Shown here in pieces: positions 48,714 to 59,709 of a DNA stretch of 64,000 nt (its first letter is position 1; every line of letters starts with the position of its first letter). Made by a program: the position numbers and the translations under genes. Under the pieces are notes generated by a model that searched no databases, had not been told where the DNA came from, and worked only from the letters and a program-made list of their open reading frames with translations. This stretch comes from Cylicocyclus nassatus (lineage: Eukaryota; Nematoda; Chromadorea; Rhabditida; Strongylidae): positions 75,537,594 through 75,601,593 of the forward strand of contig CATQJL010000001.1 of assembly GCA_958299035.1 (NCBI GenBank), in the 5' to 3' direction.

Positions 48714-49112
48714 GTTCTAGCATCGAGGACATGTACATTGTTAATTTGTTAGTGCAACTTCAGTGCTTTCCAGTGTAGGCTTAGGATTTGTATGTAGCTC
48801 TTTCGTTGTTTCTTGTTCTCAATGAGAATTTGTAGATAAAAAGTGCAGTAATCTTTGTTGCTTTGAGTCACTGAACAAATTTTTAGCAGTGATCACCGCC
48901 CCGCGCTTAGTTTTGAACACCAACGCGCGCAGCAGCTGAAAACGTGGAGTCCCGAGCGTGATAGGTTTCAGAGCCACAGGGCTGCTTCGTTCAGACGTAC
49001 TTTTATAAACTTTCAAAGCCGTGAACAAATGAGACCACTCAGGGTGCTTCGCGATAAGTGTTCACCTGTGCTGGTATCCAAGGCACAGGGCAATCAGGTT
49101 TTACAACGCTCG
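48714..49112. other. SDHAF2 downstream region
   Basis: No further coding seen. It would contain the 3' UTR; no strong AATAAA signal is evident within the first 100 bp. Confidence 0.35.
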
Positions 49113-49275
49113 TATAGGCTGCTGCATGACGAAGGCGCAATATCTTTCGGCGCGAACGCGGCTTCATTAGCCGCAGAGCGCATGAGGCGCAGGATTTGCA
49201 ACGGTGAGGATGCGCGCGCGTCGCGTTCGCCGCTCAGCTAATACTGCTTTTACGCCTTCGTCGTGCAGCAGCCTT
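49113..49275. mobile_element. Hairpin MITE, about 163 bp
   Basis: TATAGGCTGCTGCATGACGA (then AGGCG) against CGCCTTCGTCGTGCAGCAGCC. The inner part is GC-rich (CGGCGCGAACGCGGC ... GCGTTCGCCGC). Same style as 31060-31198. Confidence 0.85.
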
Positions 49276-49654
49276 TACTTCTATGAGAAACTAATTGCGA
49301 CGCGAATGTTACGCATCTAGGTACAACCTGTTTTGTACGGACTTGATTATACTGATGTCATGAGATTAGGTGGTCGCTTCTGCGCTATGGCTTGGACGGA
49401 AGCGTACTCTTTGTTTTATTAAAGTGGTGGTGATTTGTGCGGCTCAGGTCCCGCGTAATTTTGGTTTGCTCTGCACCTCTTTGGTGAGCGTGCTTTCTGC
49501 ATTTTCCCAGACCTAGACCAGGAAACGTCGAGTTTCATTTTCTAATTAGAGGCAGCGTCCAGGCAAATGGACCTATGGAAATCTTACGTGGATAATTTTG
49601 GGGTCCTAACTAAGGCACTATCCAAGCGGTAGTGCAGGTTACTCACTAACTCCT

Positions 49655-49811
49655 GAGATATACGCCCCCAAACTGGACCCCAGGATCGTATTTCGCATGG
49701 ATTCATGGCGAACCTATCAGTTTTGCGCGAGGACCCACGCGAAACTGATGGGTTGCGCCATGAATCCATGCCAAATACGATCCTGGGGTCCAGTTTCGAG
49801 GGGAGTATCTT
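49655..49811. mobile_element. Hairpin MITE, 157 bp
   Basis: CCCCAAACTGGACCCCAGGA (then TCGTATTT) with inverse near 49770-49800, and inner ATGGATTCATGGCG/CGCCATGAATCCAT. An AGATAT/AGTATCT pair closes the ends. Confidence 0.85.
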
Positions 49812-50014
49812 AGCCGTTAGAGCACTATAGGGGCCTGCATGATTGCAAGAGTCGGACGTGCGTACGGCCATTGCGCCGCGCACGTACGATTCCGTCCCAC
49901 GACTCAGGTAGTTGCCAGACTCACCCTTTTCTGTAGGTTCATCGGGTTCACCCCTTTGCCATTGGTCAGTGCATTGATTTGACCAATAGCGAATGAGTGA
50001 ACCGGACGAACCGG

Positions 50015-50182
50015 TTGAGACGAATTCGAAACGCACAAGCGTACCCTGATCGGCGACGCGGCAGCGACGCGCAGTTTTCTCCGCCGAGCGCGACAGTAAG
50101 CACGAACTTAGTTTTCTCGCTTTTTGAAGATTCAGACGCCGATCTTGTGCGCTTGTGTATTTCGAATTCGTCCCGACTTTCA
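50015..50182. mobile_element. MITE with GACGAATTCGAAA ends
   Basis: GACGAATTCGAAACGCACAA (then GCGTACC) and an inverted right end (GCGCTTGTGTATTTCGAATTC, then GTC). GATCGGCGACGCGGCAGC and TTTTCTCCGCCGAGCGCGAC are shared with an inverted copy at 52133-52312. Confidence 0.8.
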
Positions 50183-50440
50183 AGCGTACGATTATTGGAG
50201 CATGTAGGAAGGGCAGAACTGGAACCCTTGGTTTTTTGTGACTTCCTTGCATGCACTATTTGCGTTTAGCGTACCGGTGATGTTCCACAATAAAGTGGAA
50301 TATCAGTAAAGTCAAGTAGATGTATGACAATGGTGGAAAGCAAAGTAAGACCGCTTAGCGGAGTTATACGTGCTGATTGTTTACCGATGAAGTATTCTTT
50401 CCAGCCTTAATTTATAAACTCAGTTGTTAACATTACTAAC

Positions 50441-51113
50441 AAGGAGAGGATACTTAGTCGAAAGCACCAATTTAGATGAGACATATATCTTCTTAAAGCG
50501 CTTGAAACGCTGATTCCAGATCTGTAATTTCTAGCAGCGGAGCGCTTTTGTATAAGGAGTTATGAGAAGTGTTTCTCTCTAGGGTTGAGGTGACCCCCAG
50601 CAGGTCTCCCCCTATCTATGAGCAGTGTAGAGGAGTACCAACTGGTGGCAACTAGCCTAGTGATAAGTACTTTGAATGAAGATCACAGTAAGGATTATAA
50701 TACTCGGTATTTTGGTTTTTTAACATTTATAACTTCGATTAGCATCAATATCATCAGAAATTTTAGGCTTTAGGAGTCTAAAACCATTAAGAAGCTTAAC
50801 TTTGCCAAAATTGCGGTAAAGTTGCATGCGGAGGGAATCAAAACCTTGACACTCTCCTTATCAAACAAGTCACTTACCACTAGGTTAATTGCCACAGTTG
50901 GTACTCCTCTACAGTGCTCATAGATGGGGGGAGACTTGCTGGTGGGCGCCTGAACCCTAGAGGAAGAGAGAGCACCCCTCATAACTCCTTATACAAAACC
51001 GCTCCGCTGCTAGAAGATATAGATTTGGAACCAGCGTTTCAAGCACTTTAAGATGATTTACGCCCCATTTGGATTGGTGCTTTCGACTAAGTATCCTCTC
51101 CCTGTAAGAAGCG
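50441..51113. mobile_element. Foldback element with tRNA-like arm
   Basis: GGAGAGGATACTTAGTCGAA (then AGCACCAAT) is inverted at 51085-51113. The arms (about 250 bp) also share AACGCTGATTCCAGATCTG, CTAGCAGCGGAGCG, CCTCTATGAGCACTGTAGAGG-like text and AGTACCAACTG. On the minus strand around 50815-50905, AACCTAGTGGTAAGTGACTT and AAGGTTTTGATTCCCTCC resemble pol III A and B boxes. Confidence 0.75.
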
Positions 51114-52132
51114 AAAAGTTACGGCTTCTTTGCCAACTTGTTGCCAATTCTGGTCTCATCTGCTTGTAAGGGTAGAAAGCAGAAAAGTTCAAATTGGTTT
51201 TCGAATGTAGTTTTCACTAAAAGCTGGAATTCGTTAGAAACTAGTTGTGGTCCTACACTACTACTATATGCAATATGTACTTTGAGGCTTGAAACCATAT
51301 GAGGATCTTTATGACAAAGTCAGATCAGCTATGAGGTGTGAAGTTCCTGAATTGCCGCTCATTATTCGTGAAAAAAGAATCGCGGCGGCTGTGCGTAAAC
51401 GGCCTCCGCCGAAGTTCGCCGAAGTTTTCGCATCAGGTCTCTGTTCAGAGTGGACTAGTTCTGAAGGTTACCATTCAGCTACTTCGACATGGCACGCCTT
51501 TGTATATACATAACTGCCTTAGCTTAGGGTACAGCAGGTAACGTGGAAGATAGTTTTCAGATTCTTTTCCACTTTTTGCTTACATAGGCTGCTCACTGTG
51601 ACGATTACAAATTGTTTGATGCCAGAGGACATTGCGAGACGCGGTGGGGATGGATTTGCAATAAAACAAATCACCATAAACAATTCGCCTTTCACTTTTC
51701 AGCAATTATGTTCTGGATTTGGTTGCGCCCCGAAGTCACCAAGGCTGAACTTTTCACCATGTGCAACTTTGACTAATTCTCATTCTTTATTAGGACCCCA
51801 AACATGATTTGAACATAATTTGCTGACCGGCGGATGAGTAAGCATTTCGCAATCCAGTGCCTTTTTTCAGTCTGTGCGGCCTTTCTAAATTAGTAAAGGT
51901 GACATTTTGTCGTGATCAAATCCGCCAGTGGGAATTTGACCCTCAGATGTAACGATGCTTCTCCACTGCGTGATATTTCGGTGAAATCAGACTGTGGAGA
52001 AAGCCTCTTGGAGATTCGCGGACGAAATCCAAAACCATCTACTATGTGCGCATGGCTGTACCCGAAAATTCCAGACATCAACATTACAAAGTATGATTCC
52101 ACTCTGTGACAATAGTACTTGATGCTGATCGA
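51114..52132. other. No supportable gene
   Basis: ORFs at 51289-51541 and 51598-51807 are unrecognised. A single possible TTTATTAG acceptor lies near 51794, with no matching exon. Confidence 0.35.
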
Positions 52133-52312
52133 GTTCGGAAACCCTTGTCGAAAACGAATTCGGAAAACACAAGCGTACTAAGGTTGACATCTGAAACTTC
52201 AAAAAGCGTTAAAACCAAAGTTCGTGCTCGCTGTCGCGCTCGGCGGAGAAAACTGCGGTTGCTGCCGCGTCGCCGATCAGGGTACGCTTGTGCGTTTCGA
52301 ATTCGTCACCGG
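52133..52312. mobile_element. Inverted copy of the 50.0 kb MITE
   Basis: AAACGAATTCGGAAAACACA (then AGCG) at the left and CGCTTGTGCGTTTCGAATTC (then GTC) at the right, with GTCGCGCTCGGCGGAGAAAA inside. Related to 50015-50182 in opposite orientation. Confidence 0.8.
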
Positions 52313-52404
52313 TTGAAAGGATAAGGATAAGTTTGGCAGTGAAAACTGTGATAAAGGTTCCATCGTTATCTGTGCAGAATCCTTCCCTGTGCCACTTCTC
52401 CATG

Positions 52405-52790
52405 CAAATTCCCTATCCCCGTTTTCTCAGCATGCTCACCTACCCCCTATGCCAACTCCCAGCCCTCCAGGTTAAACTTTGCAAAAAATCGATAAAATTG
52501 ATAAAAGTAATGGATGAATCAAAAAAATATTACTGTATTCGTAATCAGCATGCTCGATTACACCCCTGTGCCAACTCCCAGCCCTCTAGGTTAAACTTTG
52601 CAAAAATCAATAAAATCGATAAAAGTTATGGATGATGTTGAAAACTAATATTGCATTCGTAATCAGCATGCTCGATTAGCCCCTGCGCAAACTCCCATCC
52701 CCGCAGGTCAAACTTTACAAAAAAATCGATAAAAGTAATCGATAATCCTGAAAACTAATATTGTATTCGGAATCCCCTGTATGGTTTTTG
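52405..52790 (+). repeat. Tandem repeat, about 115-bp period
   Basis: Three to four units of CAGCATGCTCRMTTAC-CCC, GCCAACTCCCAGCCCTC, AAACTTTGCAAAAAATCGAT and GAAAACTAATATTG. The sequence matches the interior of the Helitron-like element at 41877-42605, so this is an amplified internal segment. Related text lies at 56085-56250. Confidence 0.8.
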
Positions 52791-53660
52791 CAAAGTATAA
52801 AGGCAAGAAGTGAATTTCAAGTAAGGTTCTGTTAGAATAAACAAAGACACCCGGAAATTTTCAGCGAAAGTATCTTGCTCTTAGGGCCAGAAGCGTGGTT
52901 TTTGAGTTTTGTGGTTTTTTCGAAGTTTGGAGGTCAAACGTCTTAGCGAAAAAGTCCTGTCGGATGAAACTCATGGGTGTGTCCTTCCCTCGGGAGCACT
53001 TCGTTCTTTTAGAGGCGAAAGTATGGTTTTTGCAAAGTAGAAGGGCCAGAAGTGAATTTCAAGCAAGTTTCTGTAAGAATAAACATTGACACCCAGAAAT
53101 TTTCAGCGAAAGTATCTTGCTGCCTGAAGCCATGATTCTTTCTTCCCTCGGGACCACCCTGTCTTTTTTGCTTTTAGGGTCAGAAGTGTGGTTTTTGAGT
53201 TTTGTGGTTTTTGCGAAGTTTGGGGGCCAAATTTCAGTGAAAGTGTCCTGTCGGATGAAGCTCATGGGTCTGTCCTTCCCCAGAGACCACTTTTCTGCTT
53301 TCAGAGGCAGAAGTATGGATTTTGCAGAGTGGAAGGGACAGAAGTAAATTTCAAGGAAATTTCTGTACAATTAGGTATTGACTCGTAGAAATTTTAGCGG
53401 AAATATTTTGCCGCCTCAGTTTATAAGCCTTTTCTTCCCTCGAGACTATGCTCTTTGTGCTTTTCTGATTTTAGGGGCAGAAGTAGGATTTTGAAAGGTA
53501 AAGGCGGACAAAAGTGAATTTATAACAACTTTAGGTAATTTTACCGTCTTCGTCAATTCCGAGTGTGATTATAGAATTCTCAGCATTACTTACCCCCGGA
53601 CCAGTGCCATCTCAGCCTCGTAGCTTCAGCTTTGAAAGAAAGATTAAATCAATAAACGTA
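52791..53660 (+). repeat. Higher-order satellite, first array
   Basis: Alternating sub-units. One carries GTTTTTGCAAAGTAGAAGG, AAATTTCAAGCAAGTTTCTG and ATTGACACCCAGAAA. The other carries GTTTTTGCGAAGTTTGGGG, GTCCTGTCGGATGAAGCTCA and TGGGTCTGTCCTTCCC. Together they make a period of about 290-300 bp (for example 53021 to 53313). Array ends in a special terminal unit (53411-53640) containing CTTCGTCAATTCCGAGTGTG. Short ORFs here are repeat artefacts. Confidence 0.88.
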
Positions 53661-54661
53661 ATGGGTAGTCTCAAGAACGGTTACTATCGTTGCAGTGATC
53701 GTGCTCACATACAACTTTGTGCCAAATGCCACGAAGCAGTTTTTCTTCGATGATGTCTTGCTAGTGAACGGACTCATTTCTTAGAACAGACTAAAGCTGG
53801 CCCAATGCCTTCTTTTGAAGCACAATCTTACCGAAACTGTCCTGTCGCATAAAACCCTAGGTCTTTCCTTCCCCCGAAACCAAGCTCCTTATGCTTCCGC
53901 TTTTAGAGGCAGAGGTATGGTTAAGAAGAAGCTGCCGTAATTTTTTCAGCAAGTTTTTTTATAATTGAATATTGACACCTAAAAATTTTTAGCGCAAATA
54001 TCTTGCTGCCTGAGCCCTGAGTCTTTTCTTCCCTCGAGACCAAGCTCCCTATTTTTTTTGCTTCTAGGGAAAAAGTGGTTTTAGCGAAGTTCAAAAGGCC
54101 AAAAGTTTCAGAGAAAATAATTTCTTGTAGCAAGAAGCTCATGGGTCTGTCTTTCTTCAAAGGCAGAAGTCCGGTTTTTGCAGAGAATGGCCATATGTGA
54201 ATTTCAAACAATTTTCTGTAGAATAAACATTGACACCCAGAAATTTTCAGCTAAAGTATTTTGCTGGCTGAGCTTATGAGTCTCTTCCCCTCGAGACCAA
54301 GCTATCTGTGCTGATTTGCTTTTAGGGGTAGAAGTATGGGTTTTGCAGTGTAGAATGGCCATGAATTTCAAACAAGTTTCTGTATAATAAAACATCGATA
54401 CCCAGAAACTTCTGGCGAAAATATCTTGCTGCCTGAGGCCATAATTCTTTCTTCCCACGAGACCAAGCTCCTTGTGCTTTTTTGCTTTTAGGGCCAGAAG
54501 TGTGGTCTTTGAGTTTTGTGGTTTTTGCGAAGTCTAGGGTCAAACATCTTAGCGAAAATGTCATGTCGGATGAAACTCATGGGCTGTCCTTCCCTAGAGA
54601 ATAAATTTCCTGTGCTTTTCTGCTTATAGGGGCAGAATGCTGGTTTTTGCGAAGTCTAGGG
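53661..54661 (+). repeat. Higher-order satellite, second array (left part)
   Basis: Same two-part monomers, more diverged at 53760-54250. Each monomer carries TTCCCTCGAGACCAAGCTCC and a TTTTCTGCTTTTAGGGGCAG segment. Confidence 0.85.
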
Positions 54662-56542
54662 TATACTTGGGTCCGAATCGAATAGAAATTCGATCATTCG
54701 AATAAAACATTCGAATATATTCGTATTCGAAATTCGATATTCGGAGTTCTTCCATTTTCGAATAATATTCGAAACTCGAATAAGTGAGAAAACGGGGTTT
54801 CGAATAAAATTTGAAACTCGGTTAATCAAAAAACAGGGTTTCGAATATTATTCGAAAACTCGAATAATCAAAAAACGAGGTTTCGAATATTATTCGAAAA
54901 CTCGAATAATCAAAAAACGGGGTTTCGAATAGATTTTATTCGAATGTTTTATTCGAATGTTTATTCGAATTCGTATTCGAATGTACTCCGTATTCGGATT
55001 ATTCGACTTTGTTGCAGAGACAAATGCTGAGTATCAAGCTCACTTCGTCCGCGTTTTTTTCCGCAAAACTCGGTAATGCATCTTTTGCAACCGGTATACC
55101 TTTGAACTGTATGGAGAGTCGCATTCTTCCGACTGCTTGCGACAGTAAAAAAAATCATAAGTTTAATTGATGTTTTTTCGATCAGTGAGATTGTTCGCAC
55201 TGCTATTGGCACCAAATCAGCAAAGAAGATATCAAATTCAAGCTCATGTTCTGAGCTCATACTGAATTGAAATGGCTGTTCTTCTTTTTTTGCATTGCTC
55301 ATGCTTGCGGTATGCAAAGCCCACACTAGTGAGCACTCTTGCTCGCATAAATCATTTCAAAACTGCCTATTCGTTACCTTGGAGTTTTTTGCGAATTAGT
55401 GTATATTGAGTAAAGGACATCGCAGTTGCAGGATTAGACGGTTCAGATCGCCGTACGCGATTTGCCAGTTACGAGATGTCTTCGGATGTAATGGCAGTTT
55501 ACCACAAATGCTTAGCGTGTACAACATACTAAAATGATAGATGCCCTGCATTCTGTACTTTCAAAATAGGTTTTGGACAATTTGAGTATTGCCATACCAC
55601 GTCGCCGCTGAAACGCCTGCAGTATGCCCGGGGTTATAGGGGCATTCGTGCTCGCTTCGCGGAGGAAACACGTGCCTTCGTCTACGACTAGCGTATACTA
55701 CACAAGACGAAAGTCTCCGATGAACAGGCAATGTATCGTAGCATTTGTGGAATTTAAGTGGCCACCTTATTGCTTCAAAAGATCGCACACCTAGCGCTAT
55801 GAATCCGAACAGCTCGTTAGGTGCTTACACCAAGTTGCAATGTTTCTCATTTTTAGATTTTAGCTCCAGCCAATTTTATCTTTACTCTGCTAAACGTCAT
55901 TAAAATCCAGTGGAAGCCTGACAAATAAGGTCTGCTGTCGAACAAAGTCCCAGGATCAAGGTGTATAAATGCGGTTCTTACCTGTGCGGTGCATAACGCG
56001 CAAGGATCACGAAGTGCAGCCGCTTACACGACGCGCGCGACCGCTCAAAGCTGGCTGGTGCACCTTCACGGATTATGGATAAAAATTTACTTCATCGATT
56101 TTATCGATTTTTGGAGAAGTTTGGGCTGCGGGGCTGGGAGTTGGTAGAGGGGTAAATGAGGGCGCTGATTAAAAATAAAATTTACCATCGATTTCACCGA
56201 TTTTTGAAAAATCTTGAGCTAGGAGTTGGTATAGGAGGGGGGGGGGGGCTGATTATAATTGGATCGGCTTTAGCCAGATATGTCGGCAAGTTTGAGATGT
56301 GATTGCTTTAGTTATTCGATAAATCATTCGAATATTTATTCAAAATTCGACTTCCAATGTTCGAACATATTCGATATTCATTCATTCGATATTTTTGATT
56401 TTCCGAATTTATTCGAAATTCATTCATTCAATATTTTTGATTTTCCGAATTTTTTCGATATTCGTTTATTCGAGATTTTTTATTTTCGAATTTATTCGAT
56501 ATTCATTCATTCGATGAAAAATTATCGAATTACCCAAGTATA
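54662..56542. mobile_element. hAT-like non-autonomous element, 1881 bp, inside the satellite
   Basis: TATACTTGGGT at the left and ACCCAAGTATA at the right, flanked by a perfect 8-bp duplication GTCTAGGG (54654-54661 and 56543-56550) that splits one satellite monomer. Both subterminal regions are TTCGAAT-rich. The interior contains ORFs (54961-55326 and 55561-55788 minus) with no transposase motif. An 8-bp target size fits hAT; the short terminal repeat does not identify a family. Confidence 0.85.
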
Positions 56543-59390
56543 GTCTAGGGTCAACTTACTTAGCGAAAATGTCCTGTCGGATGAAACTCATGGGCTGTCC
56601 TTCCCTAGAAAATAAATTTCCTGTGCTGTTTCGCTTTTAGAGGCAGAAGTATGGTTTTTGCAAAGTAGAAGGGCCAGAAGTAAATTTCAAGCAAGTTTTT
56701 GTATAATCATCGACACCCAGAAACTTCTGCGAAAATATCTTGCTGCCTGAAGCCATAATTCTTTCTTCCCTCGAGACCAAGCATCCTGTGCTATTCTGCT
56801 TTCAGGGCAGAGGTACTGGTTTTTACGAAGTAGAGGGGGCCGAAAGCTTCTGTGAAAATGTCCTGTCGCAAGAAGCTCATGGGTCTGTCCTTCTCTAAAG
56901 ACTAAATTCCCTGTGTTTTTCTGCTTTTAGGGGCGGAAGTACTGGTTTTTGCGAAATCTAGGGTGTCAAACGCCTTAGCGAAAATGTTTGTCGCATACAG
57001 CTCATGGTTTTGCCTTTTCCTCGAAAGCAAGCTATCTGTGCTGTTTTGCTTTCAGAGGGAGAAGTGTGGTTTTGCAAAGCAAAATGGCCAGAAGTAAATT
57101 TTAAGCAAGTTTCTGTATAATCATTGACATCCAGAAACTTCTGGCGAAAATATCTTGCTGCCTGAAGTCATGGTTCTTTCTTCCCCCGAGACTAAATTCC
57201 TTGTGCTTTTCTGCTTTTAAGGGCAAAAGTACTGGTTTTTGCGAAGTCTAGGGGTCAAACATCTTAGCGAAAATGTCCTGTCAGATGAAGCTCATGAGTC
57301 TGTCTTTCCCTCGAGAGCACTTTGTGCTTTTTTACTTTTAGAGGCAGAAGTTTGGTTTTTGCAAAGTGGAAGGGCCAGAATTAAATTTTGAAGCAAGTTT
57401 CTGTATGAATAAACATTGACACCCAAAAACTTCTGGCGAAAATATCTTGCTGCCTGAGGCCATAATTCTTTCTTCCCTCGAGACTAAATTCCTCTTTTCT
57501 GCTTTTAGGCCAGAACTGCAGTTTTTGAGTGCTGTGGTTTCTGCGAAGTCTAGGGGTCGAACATCTTGACGAAAATGTCCTGTCGGATGAAACTCATGGA
57601 TCTGTCCTTCCCTCGAGATCACTTTGTGCTTTTTTTATTTTAGAGGCAGAAGTTTGGTTTTTGCAAAGTAGAAGGGCCAGAAGTAAATTTTGAAGCAAGT
57701 TTCTGTATGAATAAACATTGACACCCAGAAATTTTCAGCGAAAGTATCTTGCTGGCTGAGCTTAAGTCTTTTCTCCCGAGATCAAAAGGGCCAGAAGTAA
57801 GCAAGTTTTTATACAGTCTGCTCCGATAGGGATCAGGCCGAACATTCGGTGTAAATTTGCGCGCTCGCAGCGCTAGCGGTCTGCGTTGCATATGCACGCT
57901 GTCGAAGAGAGCAAAAGGATTGAAGAGAAAGCAGAGAAGCAGGCCGTGGGCGTGACCGCGAAACCCTAGCGACGCGAACTCCCGCCATGCAAATTTTGGC
58001 CTGCTTAGGATTGGGGCAGACTGTATAATCATTGACATCCAGGAACTTCTGGCGAAAATATCTTGCTGCCTGAAGTCATGGTTCCTTCTTCCCCTAAGAC
58101 TAAATTCCTTGTGTTTTTCTGCTTTAAGGGGCAAAAGTACTGGTTTTTGCGAAGTCTAGGGGTCAAACATCTTAGCGAAAATGTCCTGTCGGTTGAAGCT
58201 CATGGGTCTGCTTTTCCCTCGAGACCACTTTTCTGCCTTCAGAGGCAGAAGTCCGGTTTTTGCAGAGTAGAGATGGCCACAAGTGAATTTCAAACGAGTT
58301 TGTGTAGAAATAAACATCGGCACCCAGAAACTTTCAGCGAAAGTATCTTGCTGGCTGAGCTTATGAGTTTTTTCTCCCGATTCCAAAAGGGCCAGAAGTA
58401 AATTTCAAGCAAGTGTATAATCATTGACACCCAGAAACTTGTGGCGAAAATATCTTGCTGCCTGGAGCCATGTTCTTCCCTCGAGGCCAAGCTCTCTCTC
58501 TTTTTTGCTTTTAGGACCAGAGGTGTTTTTGAGTTTGTGGTTCTTGGGAAGTTTAGGGGCCAAAAGTTTCAGTGAAAATGTCCCATCGGATGAAGCTCAT
58601 GAGCTGTCCTTCCCTAAAAACTAAGTTCCCTGTGCTTTTCTGCTTTTAGGGGCAGAAGTGCTGGTTTTTGCGAAGTCTAGGGAGTCAAACGCCTTGGCGA
58701 AAATTTCCTGTCGGATGAAGCTCATGGGTCTGTCTTTCCCTCGAAAGCACTTTGTGCTTTTTGTCTTTTAGAGGCAAAAGTATGGTTTTTGCAAAGTAGA
58801 AACGCCAGAAGTAAATTTCAAGCAAGTTCTGTATAATCATTGACACCCAGAAACTTCTGGCGAAAATACCTTGCTGCCTGGAGCCATGGATCTTTCTTCC
58901 TTCGAGGCCATACTCCCTTTTAGGAGCAGAGGTGTGGTTTTTGAGTTTATGGTTCTTGGGAAGTTTAGGGGCCAAAAGTTTCAGTGAAAATGTCCTATCG
59001 CGTGAAGCTCATTGGTCTGTCCATCCCCAGAGACCACTTTTCTGCTTTCAGATGCAGAAGTATGGTTTTTGCAGAGTGAAAGGGACAGAAGTAAATTTCA
59101 GTAATTTTCTGTATAATCAGATATTGACCGTAGAAATTCATAGCGGAAATATCTTGCCGCCTCTATAAGCCTTTTTCTCTCTCGAGACCAGGCTCTTTGT
59201 GCTTTTCTGATTTTAAGGGCAGAAGTAGGATTTCTAAAATGTAAAGGCGGGCCAAAGTGAATCTATAACAACTTTAGGTAATTTTACCGTCTTCGTCAAT
59301 TCCGAGTGTGATTATAGAATTCTCAGCATGCTCACTTACCCCCGGACCAGTGCCATCTCAGCCTCGTAGCTTCAGCTTTGAAAAAGATGA
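56543..59390 (+). repeat. Higher-order satellite, second array (right part)
   Basis: At least eight two-part monomers of about 290-300 bp (for example 57352 to 57653). It ends in the same terminal unit as the first array: 59155-59385 aligns with 53411-53645. Interrupted at 57814-58023 by a TA-flanked MITE. Confidence 0.88.
57814..58023. mobile_element. Tc1/mariner-type MITE, 210 bp, in the satellite
   Basis: CAGTCTGCTCCGATAGGGAT and ATTGGGGCAGACTG ends, TA on both sides (57812-57813 and 58024-58025). Inner AAATTTGCGCGCTC and GCATGCAAATTTTGGCC. Distantly like the CAGTCGAG family at 46303-46518. Confidence 0.85.
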
Positions 59391-59614
59391 TGTTGATGAT
59401 TTCTCTATCATCAACCATTGATGAACTCTATATTCTATGTAGCCTACGGAATCTCCGTAGGCTAAATGGTGAGCTACTCACTCTTGAGTATCTAATCACT
59501 CAAGAGTGAGTGGTATCCGTGCGCCAGGAGTGTAGCCAATCGGCGGCATCTCTTTCAAGCACAAATTCTTGTACATTGTACCCTGTACTCGGTTCAGCTC
59601 CGCCTTCCTTCGCA

Positions 59615-59620
59615 TATAAG
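59615..59620 (+). promoter_or_regulatory. TATA box of the BEL LTR
   Basis: CATATAAGGAGCC; the same ATATAAAGGAGCC is in the LTR at 1-145. Initiation would be expected about 25-35 bp downstream. Confidence 0.6.
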
Positions 59621-59703
59621 GAGCCACTGAATGTATTATGGGTTGCTCCCCGGTCCACACCGGGACACCTCACTCTTCTTCACAACTAATCTACGCCCTT
59701 GCG

Positions 59704-59709
59704 AATAAA
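59704..59709 (+). promoter_or_regulatory. AATAAA polyadenylation signal in the LTR
   Basis: GCGAATAAATC about 90 bp downstream of the TATA box, the spacing expected for an R region. Confidence 0.5.

Noticed and set aside
49584..50252. 222-codon minus-strand ORF, the second longest
   Set aside because: It runs through two hairpin MITEs (49655-49811 and 50015-50182), which explains the open frame; no domain recognised.
50490..50525. Hammerhead ribozyme core in the recurrent GCTGATTCC block
   Set aside because: The conserved CTGATGA and GAAA core elements are absent; CTGATTCC does not fit.
54961..55326. Possible hAT transposase inside the 54.7-56.5 kb element
   Set aside because: The 121-codon minus-strand ORF has no recognisable dimerisation or RNase-H-like motif and is far too short.
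57640..58134. 164-codon minus-strand ORF
   Set aside because: Reads through satellite monomers and a MITE. Similar peptides appear wherever the monomer recurs.
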